From NCBI RefSeq assembly GCF_031453995.1, contig NZ_JAVDPZ010000025.1, positions 1 to 64,000 of the forward strand: a stretch of 64,000 nucleotides of DNA, written 5' to 3'. Source of the DNA: Nitrobacter vulgaris. GTDB taxonomy: Bacteria > Pseudomonadota > Alphaproteobacteria > Rhizobiales > Xanthobacteraceae. A program made the translations under genes and the position numbers. Below, piece after piece: positions 33,921 to 44,613 of the stretch. Positions within the stretch are counted from its first letter, which is position 1; every line of letters begins with the position of its first letter. Under the pieces are notes generated by a model. That model did not search any database. It had not been told where the DNA came from and saw only the letters and a list, made by a program, of their open reading frames with translations.

Positions 33921-34370
33921 GTCAGTCAGCTGGACGGCCGCTCCCGCTCGGGCCGAAAGGCTTGCGGGGGAGGAAAGTCCGGGCTCCATCGACATACGGT
34001 GCCGGATAACATCCGGCGGGGGTGACCCTAGGGACAGTGCCACAGAGAACGAACCGCCGCTTCCACCCTCTCCTTTCGCTTGCCGAAAGAGGGAGGGGTG
34101 AGAGCGGTAAGGGTGAAAAGGTGCGGTAAGAGCGCACCGCGTTTCCGGCAACGGAGACGGCATGGCAAACCCCACCGGGAGCAAAACCGAATAGGGACGG
34201 CGTCGCGAGAGGTTCGCCTTGGGCGATAACATCGCAGGGCTATGTCGGGCTCGCTGTCCGGGTAGGTTGCATGAGGCAACGTGCAAACGTTGTCCCAGAG
34301 GAATGGCCGTCACGTATCGTATGCGTAAGTGTGCGGTGCCCTACAGAACCCGGCTTACAGGCTGGCTGAT
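33921..34370 (+). ncRNA. rnpB: RNase P RNA, bacterial type A
   Basis: The catalytic RNA of RNase P matures the 5' ends of tRNAs. Diagnostic conserved stretches are present in order: P1 strand GTCAGTCAGC, GGAGGAAAGTCCGGGCTCC, CAGTGCCACAGAGAA, CAAACCCCACCGGGAGCAA, and near the 3' end CCCTACAGAACCCGGCTTACAGGC. GGCTGGCTGAT closes P1 with the 5' end. The total of about 450 bases suits alphaproteobacterial RNAs with the long P12-type extension. Ends are set by the P1 pairing and may be off by a few bases. Confidence 0.95.
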
Positions 34371-34438
34371 ATCCGCAAAGCGTTTTGAATCGAAGTGAAC
34401 TTGCGGTTCACTTGAGGAAAGCGTGTTTCACTGTGAAT

Positions 34439-34464
34439 GAGGGGTTCGGCGCGCCGGACCCCTC
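34439..34464 (+). terminator. Strong hairpin downstream of rnpB
   Basis: GAGGGGTTCGGC pairs with GCCGGACCCCTC almost perfectly around a two-base centre. No T run follows, so it may be a processing or stabilising structure. A smaller hairpin (GTGAAC/GTTCAC, about 34397-34413) precedes it. Confidence 0.5.
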
Positions 34465-34557
34465 GCCAACGAAACTCCGCGGCAGGAGGAAGACGATCAT
34501 GACTGACTCCGCCGAAAATCAAACAGCAGCGAATAAGACAGCCGACGCTCGACGCCA

Positions 34558-35763
34558 CTATTCGTCATAATCCGCCTCGCTGGCGTAACTGTGCGAATGG
34601 TTCTTGCGACCGCCAAATGATCCCGTGACAGCCGGCTCGCGGCTGGCATACGAACCGCGCGCAGCGGCGCGTGCGGCAATGTCCTCGCCCGATACCGCAG
34701 CAGGGTTGCAGACCATTCGGCGACTTGCGCGGCGCATCAGATCGACATGGATATGATTGTAGTGATGGACGTTGGAGCCGGGCGCCAGCACCGTGGCGAA
34801 GCGCTGACAGGCCGACGCTTCCACATCGCGGAGGAAACCCTGCTCTTCCGGCAGACCCTTCCAGCCGTGCTGCACTGAAACGTATCGTCCATCCGCCAGC
34901 GTGAAACCAGCGATATCCAACGCATTCCCGAAGGCGTGCTCGGAAATATGCGCGCGCGGATTGCCGTTCATGCCACGGCAGGAATAAGCCGAGATCTGCT
35001 TGATCTCGACCACGCGCGCGCCGAACCAACGCATCGACGCCGGCTGTACCGCATCCGCTAACCAGCGATCGAGCGCCGAGACGATAGGGCATGCAAGCGT
35101 CGCGGAAGGCTTCACCACGACGGGACCGACCGCGCTGGTGACGGTCCCGCGCGCAGGTCCGAGACGCAGCGAGTTCTGTGACGAATCCAGCGCAGGCGCT
35201 GCCGGATACGCGGAGGGCCGCGTGCCGCTATAGGACTGAGGCTGCGACCGCGGATACGACTGTCCGTAATGGTCGTTCGCCGATGCGTGATTATCCTGCG
35301 GTCCGTCCGGCGGCAACTCGATCCGACCCTCGGCAGGATAGACGCCGGGCGCGGTCAGCGAGACCGGCCCGTTCGATCCGTCGCCGGAGGCGGGCTGAGG
35401 AGTTGGTGTTTCGGGGTAGGATGGCGGGGGCGTCCGGTAGGCGGGCTGCGCGATCGGCCAGCGCGGCTGGCGGCCGATTGACGCGGGGGGCCTGAGATCC
35501 TCGTCGGCAAAGCCGTACGCCGGGTTTTCACCGAGCGCCGAGACCTTCAGGGGAAATTCCGCGCCGCAAATGCCGGGGCCATTGATCGGACGGATGCGAA
35601 CGAGATCGGCGCTCTCCCTGACCTCGCCGGATTTCAGACATGCAGCTTCAGCCTCGGCCCGCCACGGTTCGCGCTCCGCAGTCTGAAAAAAACCGCGCCC
35701 GCAACCGGCCAACGATACGAGGACGAGGGAGCCGACAAAATACAAGGCAACTCTGCGCGTCAT
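34558..35763 (-). CDS. Extensin-like family protein, lipoprotein-type
   Basis: The 401-residue product starts with a lipoprotein-like signal (LYFVGSLVLVSLAGCGRGF, with Cys after AG). A long Pro/Ser/Gln-rich region (about 95-215) follows, then the extensin-like C-terminal domain (about 222-355). The domain shows CPIVSALDRWLADAVQPASMRWFG, SYSCRGMNG-like, HISEHAFGNALDIAGF and NHIHVDL, which look like metal ligands of a peptidase-type site. A cell-wall role at the outer membrane is likely, but the substrate is unknown. Length of the linker is variable in the family. Confidence 0.82.
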   Translation of the reverse strand: MTRRVALYFVGSLVLVSLAGCGRGFFQTAEREPWRAEAEAACLKSGEVRESADLVRIRPINGPGICGAEFPLKVSALGENPAYGFADEDLRPPASIGRQPRWPIAQPAYRTPPPSYPETPTPQPASGDGSNGPVSLTAPGVYPAEGRIELPPDGPQDNHASANDHYGQSYPRSQPQSYSGTRPSAYPAAPALDSSQNSLRLGPARGTVTSAVGPVVVKPSATLACPIVSALDRWLADAVQPASMRWFGARVVEIKQISAYSCRGMNGNPRAHISEHAFGNALDIAGFTLADGRYVSVQHGWKGLPEEQGFLRDVEASACQRFATVLAPGSNVHHYNHIHVDLMRRASRRMVCNPAAVSGEDIAARAAARGSYASREPAVTGSFGGRKNHSHSYASEADYDE

Positions 35764-35918
35764 CCGCGCACGTTCAACGAATTTATTTAAAGCTTCTTCA
35801 ATGTGTTGTTTTCAGTCATTTTTAACCACGCCGTTGCGGTGCGCCATAGAAGATGGGTGGCGAGACTGGAACCGATTGCAGGACGCTGCGTTACGACGAA
35901 CAAATGGCGTGAGGTCGC

Positions 35919-36002
35919 ATGACTTTCGCGGGCCACATGAGCATCCTGACCGCCTACATCGCACTCGCCTTCGTGGGCGCGATCGTGCTGGGCGTTTTTT
36001 AG
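35919..36002 (+). CDS. 27-residue hydrophobic peptide
   Basis: The frame from ATG 35919 encodes MTFAGHMSILTAYIALAFVG and a further seven residues ending LGVF. It is one transmembrane helix, with GTGAGG upstream. I recall near-identical short peptides in Bradyrhizobium next to the same DUF4403 gene, which begins 55 bases downstream. The conserved neighbour and membrane pattern support it; function unknown. Confidence 0.55.
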   Translation: MTFAGHMSILTAYIALAFVGAIVLGVF

Positions 36003-36056
36003 CCAAATTTCCCGCATCTGGTCCCCGCATCAGTGGGTGATTAAGTCGGGAAGCCA

Positions 36057-37613
36057 ATGCGGCCTGGGTTTAACCTCAAGACCATCCTGCTCGGCATCGT
36101 GATCCTTGCGGTCTCGTTTCTTTCCGGTCTCAAGGCCGTGGACTGGTTGTCGCCGCGCGACATCGACAAGCCTGCCCTAGCGACATTGCCACCGCTCCCC
36201 CCCGTCAACCGCAATTCGAGCATCGTCGCGCCGATCAAGATACCCCTGACGCTCATTCGCGACGCCGCCGAGCGCGCGGCTCCGCATAACTTCGCTGGCA
36301 AGGCCGACAATCCGGCGGCGCAGATTCTCCAGAACGCGGACATCGGTTGGACCGCATCCCGCGGCGCGATCAGCGCCACGGGCGTCAACGGCGTGCTGTC
36401 GCTGTCGACGCCGTTGACCGGCGCCGTCAAGGTTACTGGATCGCTATCCGCCAACGCCCAGGATGCGGTCGGTAACGCGCTCGCGGGCGTACTCGGCGGC
36501 GACATCGCCAAACGGATCGGCCGCGTGAACATCAAGAATCTGAATGCCAATGCCGAGATCAAGGGCAATGTCGTGATGACGGCACGGCCGGCGCTGGCCG
36601 AAAACTGGCGTATCGATCCCGGCATAACCGCGCAGGTCAATCTTGGAGACACCAACCTCTCGGTCGCGGGCGCGCGCCTCAATGTGCCGTCACAGGTCAA
36701 GCCCGTCATCGACAGGGCAGTCAACGAACAGATCGCAAACCTGCAGCAGCGCATCCGCAACGATCCCGCTCTGGAACGCAACGCGCGACGGCAGTGGACG
36801 CAGATGTGCCGCTCGATTCCATTACAGGGTGCAGCCGGGTTTCAGGATCTTTACCTCGAGCTGAAGCCGGTGCGCGCCATCGCGGCTCAACCGCGCATTG
36901 ACACCAGCAACGTCACGTTGACACTTGGTGTCGAAGCCGAGACGCGGATCACGACCGCGGCGACCAAACCCGACTGTCCGTTTCCCCAGACGCTCGCCAT
37001 CGTTCCGGCCACGACGGGAAAACTGAATATCGGCGTTCCGATCGACATGTCCTTCACCGACATTACCAAGATCCTCAGGGCACAACTCGCCGGCAAGACA
37101 TTCCCCGAAGATGGAAGCGGCGCGGCTGAGGTCACTGTCAAACAGGTCAGCGTCGCGGCCGCGGGCGACCGCCTTCTGATCTCGCTTCTCGTTCATGCGA
37201 AAGAAAAGAAGAGCTGGTTCGGTTTCAACGGCGAGGCCACAATCCACATCAGCGGTAGACCCGCTCTCGACCAGGCCCAGCAGATCGTACGCCTGACAGA
37301 CATCCAACTTGCCGTCGAATCCGAAGCCGCGTTCGGCCTGCTCGGCGCCGCCGCGCAAACGGCATTGCCCTATCTGCAACACGCCTTGGCCGAGAAGACA
37401 GTGCTTGACCTCAAACCGTTCGCATCGAATGCGCGAGAGAAGATCGCCGCGATGATCGCGGATCTTCAGAGAAGTGAGAACGGCGCCAAGGTCACGGCAG
37501 AGATCAGCAGTCTGAAGCTTGCGGGCATCGCCTTCGATTCAAAGACGCTGCGCGTAATCGCCGAAGCGGCAGGCACCGTGAACGTCGAGCTCAAGACATT
37601 GCCGGCGCTGTGA
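36057..37613 (+). CDS. DUF4403 family protein
   Basis: The 518-residue product has an N-terminal signal anchor (TILLGIVILAVSFLSGLKAVDWL) and a long extracytoplasmic part. That part contains repeated beta-rich segments typical of DUF4403, a family with fold similarity to lipid-binding tubular proteins. Motifs include NRNSSIVAPIKIPLTLIRDAAERAAP near the start and LGVEAETRITT in the middle. A periplasmic lipid-related role is only inferred. It follows a small membrane peptide gene. Confidence 0.78.
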   Translation: MRPGFNLKTILLGIVILAVSFLSGLKAVDWLSPRDIDKPALATLPPLPPVNRNSSIVAPIKIPLTLIRDAAERAAPHNFAGKADNPAAQILQNADIGWTASRGAISATGVNGVLSLSTPLTGAVKVTGSLSANAQDAVGNALAGVLGGDIAKRIGRVNIKNLNANAEIKGNVVMTARPALAENWRIDPGITAQVNLGDTNLSVAGARLNVPSQVKPVIDRAVNEQIANLQQRIRNDPALERNARRQWTQMCRSIPLQGAAGFQDLYLELKPVRAIAAQPRIDTSNVTLTLGVEAETRITTAATKPDCPFPQTLAIVPATTGKLNIGVPIDMSFTDITKILRAQLAGKTFPEDGSGAAEVTVKQVSVAAAGDRLLISLLVHAKEKKSWFGFNGEATIHISGRPALDQAQQIVRLTDIQLAVESEAAFGLLGAAAQTALPYLQHALAEKTVLDLKPFASNAREKIAAMIADLQRSENGAKVTAEISSLKLAGIAFDSKTLRVIAEAAGTVNVELKTLPAL

Positions 37614-37691
37614 GGGTCAAAGTTCCCGATGCTGCCCGGCATCGTCGCGTCCCTCCTCCTCCATCCAAACGAAGCTATGCACGAATAAACA

Positions 37692-37711
37692 CGCCCGGTA
37701 AAAACCGGGCG
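37692..37711 (-). terminator. Hairpin between convergent genes
   Basis: CGCCCGGT and ACCGGGCG form a perfect 8-bp stem with an AAAA loop between the DUF4403 gene and the PRC-barrel gene. A weak T run follows on the minus strand. Confidence 0.45.
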
Positions 37712-37741
37712 CGTTGGTCGTTCTGCCGTCTATCTGGCGGC

Positions 37742-38251
37742 TCAGGTCGAGTATTTGAATTCAGGCATCGCCTCCAGCTGTTGCTTGGTCGCGCTGAAGA
37801 CTGCGTGATCCGGATACCATGAACTCTTGTCCGCCTTCGTTGTATTGACCGTGGCCGGCGCGGATGTCGCAGATCCCGTGGTGGTCCCTGTACCTGCGCC
37901 GCTTCCCGAGGCCGATGCCTGCGCAGGTGTATCGACAAACTTCAGCTTTTCGAACGGTACCGCAACCAGACGCTCGCCAACGCCTAGGAAGCCGCCTACC
38001 CCGATCACCGCAGCTTTGATCGCTCCATTCTTGTCCAACAGAAGATCGCTGATCGAGCCGAGCTTGTCGTTGGTATCGTTATAAACGTTAAGACCGACCA
38101 ACTTCGACGAGCGCCAGGTGCCATGATAGCCTGACACTGATGTGGTAGCGGCCGGAGCATTCATCGTCATGGTGTTCGGCGTCTGAGCAACCGCCGCCGT
38201 CGCCAACAGCGCGGAGCCAATCAACGCGACCGTCATATGTTTCGAGATCAT
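37742..38251 (-). CDS. Secreted PRC-barrel domain protein
   Basis: The 169-residue product has a signal peptide (MISKHMTVALIGSALLATAAVAQ), a short linker and a PRC-barrel domain (about 50-110). That domain reads SSKLVGLNVYNDTNDKLGSISDLLLDKNGAIKAAVIGVGGFLGVGERLVAVPFEKLKF. A Gly/Ser/Thr-rich stretch and a C-terminal segment, SSWYPDHAVFSATKQQLEAMPEF, follow. Such proteins are common in Rhizobiales and unassigned in function, often stress-induced. AAGGAGAACACACTG precedes the ATG at 38251. Confidence 0.8.
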   Translation of the reverse strand: MISKHMTVALIGSALLATAAVAQTPNTMTMNAPAATTSVSGYHGTWRSSKLVGLNVYNDTNDKLGSISDLLLDKNGAIKAAVIGVGGFLGVGERLVAVPFEKLKFVDTPAQASASGSGAGTGTTTGSATSAPATVNTTKADKSSWYPDHAVFSATKQQLEAMPEFKYST

Positions 38252-38519
38252 CAGTGTGTTCTCCTTCAGTTTAAATGGAGTAGCGAGAACCCATGACGCC
38301 AAGAGTGGTTCCACGGAACACCTTCGATAAATCCCGTTCCAATCGGACAAAACAACACAAAGATGTGCGTAGATTTCGAACGACGCACGCAAGCTACGCC
38401 GACACGCAGCAGCGCGACCAATGACCGAGAGCGATGTGCCATCGCAAACAGCCGACACCGTCGTTTCTCAAGATTTGCGTTTCTCAAGATTTACAGTGCA
38501 GCCGGTCGAAACGACGCCG

Positions 38520-38720
38520 CTAAGCAGCGTGTGCACGCGGCTCGTCGTTCGCCTCGCGAAAGAACGCGACGGTTTCGAACTGATAGCCACAGTGAACGCA
38601 TTGCCAGAGATACGCTGTTCGGCGCGGTCCGTTTTCAAACCATACTGGTGCGGCAATCAGACGAGCGCACTGCGCACAAGGATTTTGGTGGGGTAAATCA
38701 TCAGATACGGCAGCGACCAT
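38520..38720 (-). CDS. Small zinc-ribbon-like protein (66 aa)
   Basis: The product contains two CxxC pairs, CAQC (about residues 15-18) and CVHC (about 41-44), spaced as a zinc ribbon, with ENGPRRTAYLWQCVHCGYQFET between and after. GGGAGAAGCGTC precedes ATG 38720, so this start is preferred to the longer open frame. It is soluble and could bind nucleic acid or protein. No neighbour suggests a role. Confidence 0.6.
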   Translation of the reverse strand: MVAAVSDDLPHQNPCAQCARLIAAPVWFENGPRRTAYLWQCVHCGYQFETVAFFREANDEPRAHAA

Positions 38721-39003
38721 GACGCTTCTCCCATCTGCTCTTTTTTGTCTGCGAATTGTAGCGAGCGCAACTCGCCGAGAGTTCGCATTGCTCGATCCTG
38801 ACTCCCTCTCGCGACAAATTTGCGACATTCCGCAAGCGCCCCTCGTGTAGCTAGACGCCGCAACACGACGCCACACGATCTCAAAGAGTTCCTTGGCATT
38901 ACGCCCTCGGCAGGCTGAATTCATGAGCTTCCTATTTCGTCCATTTTGCCATAGGAAAGGCAAGATTGAGGCGGTAAAAAAGGCGGATCGTGAAGGGGTG
39001 CCC

Positions 39004-39480
39004 GTGACAAATTTACGCAAATTCGGTCCGCTTCTTGTTTTTGTCACGATGGCATGGCCGCAGCCATCGACCGCGCAACACGTGGACTACGCACCGATGG
39101 TGGCGGCACATGCGCAAGCCAACGGCGTTCCTGTCGAGCTGGTTCACCGCGTCATCATGCGTGAAAGTCGCTACAATCCACACGTGGTTCATCGCGGAAA
39201 CTATGGCATGATGCAGATCAAGCTCGAAACCGCTCGCGGCCTCGGCTACACCGGCACCGCTGAAGGCCTGCTCGATCCTGAAACCAACCTCACCTATGCA
39301 GTCAAATATCTCGCGGGCGCATACCAGGCAGCTCACGGCAACCACGACCGCGCGGTGGCTTATTACGCCGGCGGTTACTACTACGCGGCGAAGCGGCAAC
39401 GACTTCAGCGCGCCACGCACGAGACCCTGAGCGCTGACGCGCGAACTCCCGGTGCGCCGCTGTCGATCGTGCCGCACTGA
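39004..39480 (+). CDS. Lytic transglycosylase SLT-domain protein
   Basis: The product of about 158 residues has a signal-like N-terminus (NLRKFGPLLVFVTMAWPQPSTAQ) and one SLT domain (about 30-140). Catalytic Glu lies in VIMRESRYNPHVV; NYGMMQIKLETARGLGYTGTAEGLLDPETNLTYAVKYLAGAY is the family core. It should cleave peptidoglycan in the periplasm. I chose GTG 39004 behind GAAGGGG because the signal peptide begins there; ATG 38923 in the same frame would add a charged segment. Confidence 0.8.
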   Translation: MTNLRKFGPLLVFVTMAWPQPSTAQHVDYAPMVAAHAQANGVPVELVHRVIMRESRYNPHVVHRGNYGMMQIKLETARGLGYTGTAEGLLDPETNLTYAVKYLAGAYQAAHGNHDRAVAYYAGGYYYAAKRQRLQRATHETLSADARTPGAPLSIVPH

Positions 39481-39701
39481 ACTGCCGCCGATACGGGGTC
39501 GAGTAGCGTCGCGTCGATGCGGTAGCTGTCGAGCGGCGATAGACGCGCGATTGTTCCGTCGCGGAGCGCCGTGAACCGCGCCGAGCGCTGCGACCGCAAA
39601 AACGTCCCGCAAAGCACCAAGCATGGAACCGCCTCTATTATCGACGATTGCGTCAGCCGCGCGTTGACACCCCTGCCTTTCGGTCTAGATTAAGGGTTGT
39701 T

Positions 39702-39817
39702 CCGAGGGGTGCTCCGTCAGGGAGCTGAGATACCGCAAGCTCGTAATCCGAAGACGGATTGCAGGGACCGCGGTGACCCTTTGAACCTGATCCGGGTCAT
39801 GCCGGCGAAGGGACAGG
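39702..39817 (+). promoter_or_regulatory. TPP riboswitch (THI element)
   Basis: The conserved THI-box parts are present in order: GAGGGGTGCTC, GGAGCTGAGATACCG, then GACCCTTTGAACCTGATCCGGGTCATGCCGGCGAAGGGA. It binds thiamine pyrophosphate and represses the operon below. Its 3' strand runs into the thiO ribosome-binding site and ends within two bases of the start codon, so control of translation is likely. Confidence 0.95.
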
Positions 39818-39818
39818 G

Positions 39819-40835
39819 ATGCTTCAGAAGACGCGGGAGAAACGGGGGGTACCCCCGATCGCGGTGATCGGTGCAGGTATTGCCGGCGCGTGGCAGGCGT
39901 TGCTGTTCGCGAAGGCTGGACACGCGGTCACGCTCCACGAACGCGGCGACGATGCGATGGCGCATGCCACCAGCCACTGGGCCGGCGGCATGCTCGCGCC
40001 ATGGTGCGAATCCGAGGTGTCCGAACCTCTCGTCTCGCGTCTCGGCCTTCGCTCGCTCGCGCTATGGCACGAACATGCTCCCGATACGTCTTTCAACGGC
40101 TCTCTTGTGGTGGCGCATCCGCGCGACCGCTCCGATTTCGAGCGTTTCGCGCGGATGACATCGGGACACCGACACCTTCAGCGCGACGACGTGAGCAAGC
40201 TCGAACCATCGCTTGATGGACGATTTCGTGAAGCATTGTTCTTTCCGGACGAAGGCCATGTCGAGCCGCGCCGCGTACTGCCTGAACTGCATGCGCGCAT
40301 CCGCGCGGCTGGCGGCCGGATCGAATTTGGCAGCGCGCCAAAGCCAGCCGACATTGAGGGTCTGGCGATCGATTGCCGCGGCCTCGCCGCGCGCGACACG
40401 TTTCCGGACCTGCGGGGCGTCAAGGGCGAGGAGATTATCGTCGAAACTGACGAGATCATGCTGTCGCGCCCGGTGCGACTCCTGCATCCGCGATGGCCGC
40501 TCTACATCATTCCACGTGAACACCACCGCTTCATGATCGGCGCCACCTCGATCGAATGCGAGGACGACGGCGTCAGCGTGCGTTCCGCGCTGGAACTGCT
40601 GAGCGCCGCTTACGCGGTGCATCCGGCGTTCGGCGAGGCGCGGATCGTGGAGATCGGCGCAGGCCTGCGGCCCGCCTTTCCCGACAACCTGCCGCGCATC
40701 GCGATCGACAAGAATCGGATCGCGGTCAACGGGCTTTACCGTCACGGCTTCCTGCTGGCTCCGGCGCTCGCGGAACTGACGCTTGGCTATGTCGCGCGCG
40801 GGGAGATCGACAACGAGGTGATGCAATGCAAGTGA
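39819..40835 (+). CDS. thiO: Glycine oxidase-type thiamine enzyme ThiO
   Basis: This FAD oxidase makes the dehydroglycine imine needed for the thiazole ring of thiamine. The 338-residue product has the FAD motif VIGAGIAGAWQALLFAKAG at residues 13-31, a DAO domain with HATSHWAGGMLAPWCESE, and the C-terminal GLYRHGFLLAPALAELT. It is the first gene of thiO-S-G-E-C, directly after the TPP riboswitch, and overlaps thiS by ten bases. Start at ATG 39819 fits the riboswitch end. Confidence 0.93.
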   Translation: MLQKTREKRGVPPIAVIGAGIAGAWQALLFAKAGHAVTLHERGDDAMAHATSHWAGGMLAPWCESEVSEPLVSRLGLRSLALWHEHAPDTSFNGSLVVAHPRDRSDFERFARMTSGHRHLQRDDVSKLEPSLDGRFREALFFPDEGHVEPRRVLPELHARIRAAGGRIEFGSAPKPADIEGLAIDCRGLAARDTFPDLRGVKGEEIIVETDEIMLSRPVRLLHPRWPLYIIPREHHRFMIGATSIECEDDGVSVRSALELLSAAYAVHPAFGEARIVEIGAGLRPAFPDNLPRIAIDKNRIAVNGLYRHGFLLAPALAELTLGYVARGEIDNEVMQCK

Positions 40836-41023
40836 TCGTCAACGGCGAACGGCGCGAGATCGCAGCGCAGACCGTGGACGCCCTGCTGAGCGAGCTCGAC
40901 TATGAAGGCACGCACGTCGCAATCGCTCTGAATTTTGACGTGCTGCCGAAAAACCGATGGGCGGATACGACGCTAAAGAGCGGCGATGAGATCGAGATCA
41001 TCACGCCGCGGCAAGGAGGGTGA
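40826..41023 (+). CDS. thiS: Sulfur carrier protein ThiS
   Basis: The 65-residue ubiquitin-like carrier is adenylated and thiocarboxylated at its C-terminus to donate sulfur to the thiazole. The sequence starts MQVIVNGERREIAAQTVDAL and ends EIITPRQGG, with the essential C-terminal Gly-Gly. Its ATG at 40826 lies inside the end of thiO, so it is translationally coupled. No thiF is in this operon. Confidence 0.95.
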   Translation: MQVIVNGERREIAAQTVDALLSELDYEGTHVAIALNFDVLPKNRWADTTLKSGDEIEIITPRQGG

Positions 41024-41049
41024 GGATAATGACCGATAGTCATCCTCTC

Positions 41050-41141
41050 CCGTCATTGCGAGCGAAGCGAAGCAATCCAGTTCTACCGCGCAGCAAGCAT
41101 AGACTGGATTGCTTCGTCACTAACGCTCCTCGCAATGACGG
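41050..41141. repeat. Dispersed palindromic repeat, family B copy 1
   Basis: CGTCATTGCGAGCGAAGCG plus AAGCAATCCAG faces CTGGATTGCTTCGTC and CTCCTCGCAATGACG, giving a long imperfect hairpin between thiS and thiG. A second copy is at 57710. Confidence 0.8.
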
Positions 41142-41183
41142 AACGAATGTGTCCGTCGTGAAGACGAGAATTGGGACTTCGCC

Positions 41184-41972
41184 ATGAGCACAGTCAAATT
41201 CTACAATCGCGAGTTCTCCTCCCGGCTGCTGATCGGAACGGCGCTGTATCCATCGCCCAGGATCATGCAAGGCGCCATTCGCGCCGCGGGTAGCCAGATC
41301 GTCACTGTGTCGCTGCGGCGGGAGACAGCAGGCGGCAAAACCGGCGACGCCTTCTGGTCGCTGATCCGCGAACTCGATGTCACGGTGCTGCCGAACACCG
41401 CCGGGTGCAAAAGCGTACGCGAAGCCGTCACGACGGCGAAACTTGCTCGCGAACTATTCGACACGTCCTGGATCAAGCTTGAAGTCATCGCCGATGACGA
41501 CACGCTGCAGCCTGATGTGGTTGGACTCGTCGAAGCTGCCACCGTCCTCATCAAGGATGGTTTTGACGTGTTTCCCTATTGCACCGAAGATCTCGGCGTC
41601 GCGATGCGGCTTGTTGAGGCGGGTTGCAAGGTGGTGATGCCGTGGGCCGCGCCGATCGGCAGCGCGAAAGGCATCACCAACCGCGATGCCTTGAAGCTGC
41701 TGCGCGAACGCTTGCCCGATATCACGCTCGTCGTCGATGCCGGACTCGGCGCACCGAGCCACGCCGCGCTGGCCTGCGAACTCGGCTACGACGCCGTGCT
41801 CCTCAACACAGCCGTCGCCAAGGCCGCCGATCCAGTTGTCATGGCTGGCGCTTTCAAGCTCGCGGTGGAAGCCGGCCGCAGCGCTCATGAGGCGGGCCTG
41901 ATGGAGGCCCGCGACTTCGCCTCGCCATCCACCCCCGTTGTAGGGACACCGTTCTGGCATGCCGTATCCTGA
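41184..41972 (+). CDS. thiG: Thiazole synthase
   Basis: ThiG forms the thiazole phosphate from deoxyxylulose phosphate, dehydroglycine and ThiS thiocarboxylate. The 262-residue TIM barrel shows TVLPNTAGCKSVREAVTTAKLARELF, the Schiff-base Lys region SWIKLEVIADD, PWAAPIGSAKGITN and DAGLGAPSHAALACELGYDAVLLNTAVAKA. It overlaps thiE by 14 bases. A repeat element separates it from thiS, but the operon reads through. Confidence 0.95.
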   Translation: MSTVKFYNREFSSRLLIGTALYPSPRIMQGAIRAAGSQIVTVSLRRETAGGKTGDAFWSLIRELDVTVLPNTAGCKSVREAVTTAKLARELFDTSWIKLEVIADDDTLQPDVVGLVEAATVLIKDGFDVFPYCTEDLGVAMRLVEAGCKVVMPWAAPIGSAKGITNRDALKLLRERLPDITLVVDAGLGAPSHAALACELGYDAVLLNTAVAKAADPVVMAGAFKLAVEAGRSAHEAGLMEARDFASPSTPVVGTPFWHAVS

Positions 41973-42585
41973 TCGCCACGCGTATCCTGATCGCTTTTAT
42001 CCTGTCGTCGACACGCTGGACTGGCTGCGCCGCCTGATCGGACTCGGCGTCGGCACAGTGCAGTTGCGCGCAAAAGACCTCAACGATGGCGAAGCACTGC
42101 AACTCGTCAGCGATGCGCTGGAGATCGTCAAGGGCACGCCGGTGCGGCTGGTTGTCAACGACTACTGGCGCGCCGCCATCGTCGCCGGTGCAAAGCACCT
42201 TCATCTCGGCCAGGAGGATCTGGCGACAGCCGGCGTCCACGAGATTCGCAAAGCCGGGCTGACGCTCGGCCTCTCCACCCATGACGACGCCGAACTCGAA
42301 GCCGCGCTCGCCGCCGAACCGGACTATATCGCGCTTGGTCCGATCTTTCCGACCACGCTGAAGGCGATGCGCTTTGCGCCGCAAGGAATTCCGAAAATCA
42401 CCGAATGGAAGAAGCGCGTCGGCAATATCCCGCTGGTCGCGATCGGCGGCATCAAGCTGGAGCAAGCGTCAGAGATTTATGCCGCCGGCGCGGACTCGAT
42501 CGCCGTGGTCAGCGACATCACGCAGAACCCCGACCCCGATGCGCGGGTAAAAGCCTGGCTCGAACAGATGATTGAAACCGCATGA
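41959..42585 (+). CDS. thiE: Thiamine-phosphate synthase
   Basis: ThiE joins the pyrimidine and thiazole halves to give thiamine phosphate. The 208-residue TIM barrel shows TVQLRAKDL, VRLVVNDYWRAAIVAGAKHLHLGQEDLA, GLSTHDDAELEAAL, DYIALGPIFPTTLK and VAIGGIKLEQA. It starts within thiG and ends 70 bases before the thiC start. Length normal. An in-frame second copy of YPDR near the start is just sequence redundancy (PYPDRHAYPDRF). Confidence 0.93.
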   Translation: MPYPDRHAYPDRFYPVVDTLDWLRRLIGLGVGTVQLRAKDLNDGEALQLVSDALEIVKGTPVRLVVNDYWRAAIVAGAKHLHLGQEDLATAGVHEIRKAGLTLGLSTHDDAELEAALAAEPDYIALGPIFPTTLKAMRFAPQGIPKITEWKKRVGNIPLVAIGGIKLEQASEIYAAGADSIAVVSDITQNPDPDARVKAWLEQMIETA

Positions 42586-42655
42586 GGCGCCATCTTCTGC
42601 CTTCTCGTCTATTCGCATTGACCCACAACGACTGGTCTCGAACCGGAGAAACGCC

Positions 42656-44572
<1,917 letters not shown>

Positions 44573-44613
44573 GGAGCGCTGAACCTTCCTTCCCGTATTT
44601 AGGAGTGCACAGA

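Noticed and set aside
33545..34313. Upstream extension of the minus-strand frame that begins before rnpB
   Set aside because: It crosses the RNase P RNA gene and lacks similarity. The real start is taken at 33545.
34499..34570. 23-codon frame MTDSAENQTAANKTADARRH... with GGAGG upstream
   Set aside because: It is very short and overlaps the end of the extensin-like gene, and the ribosome-binding site spacing is long. It is possible but not supportable.
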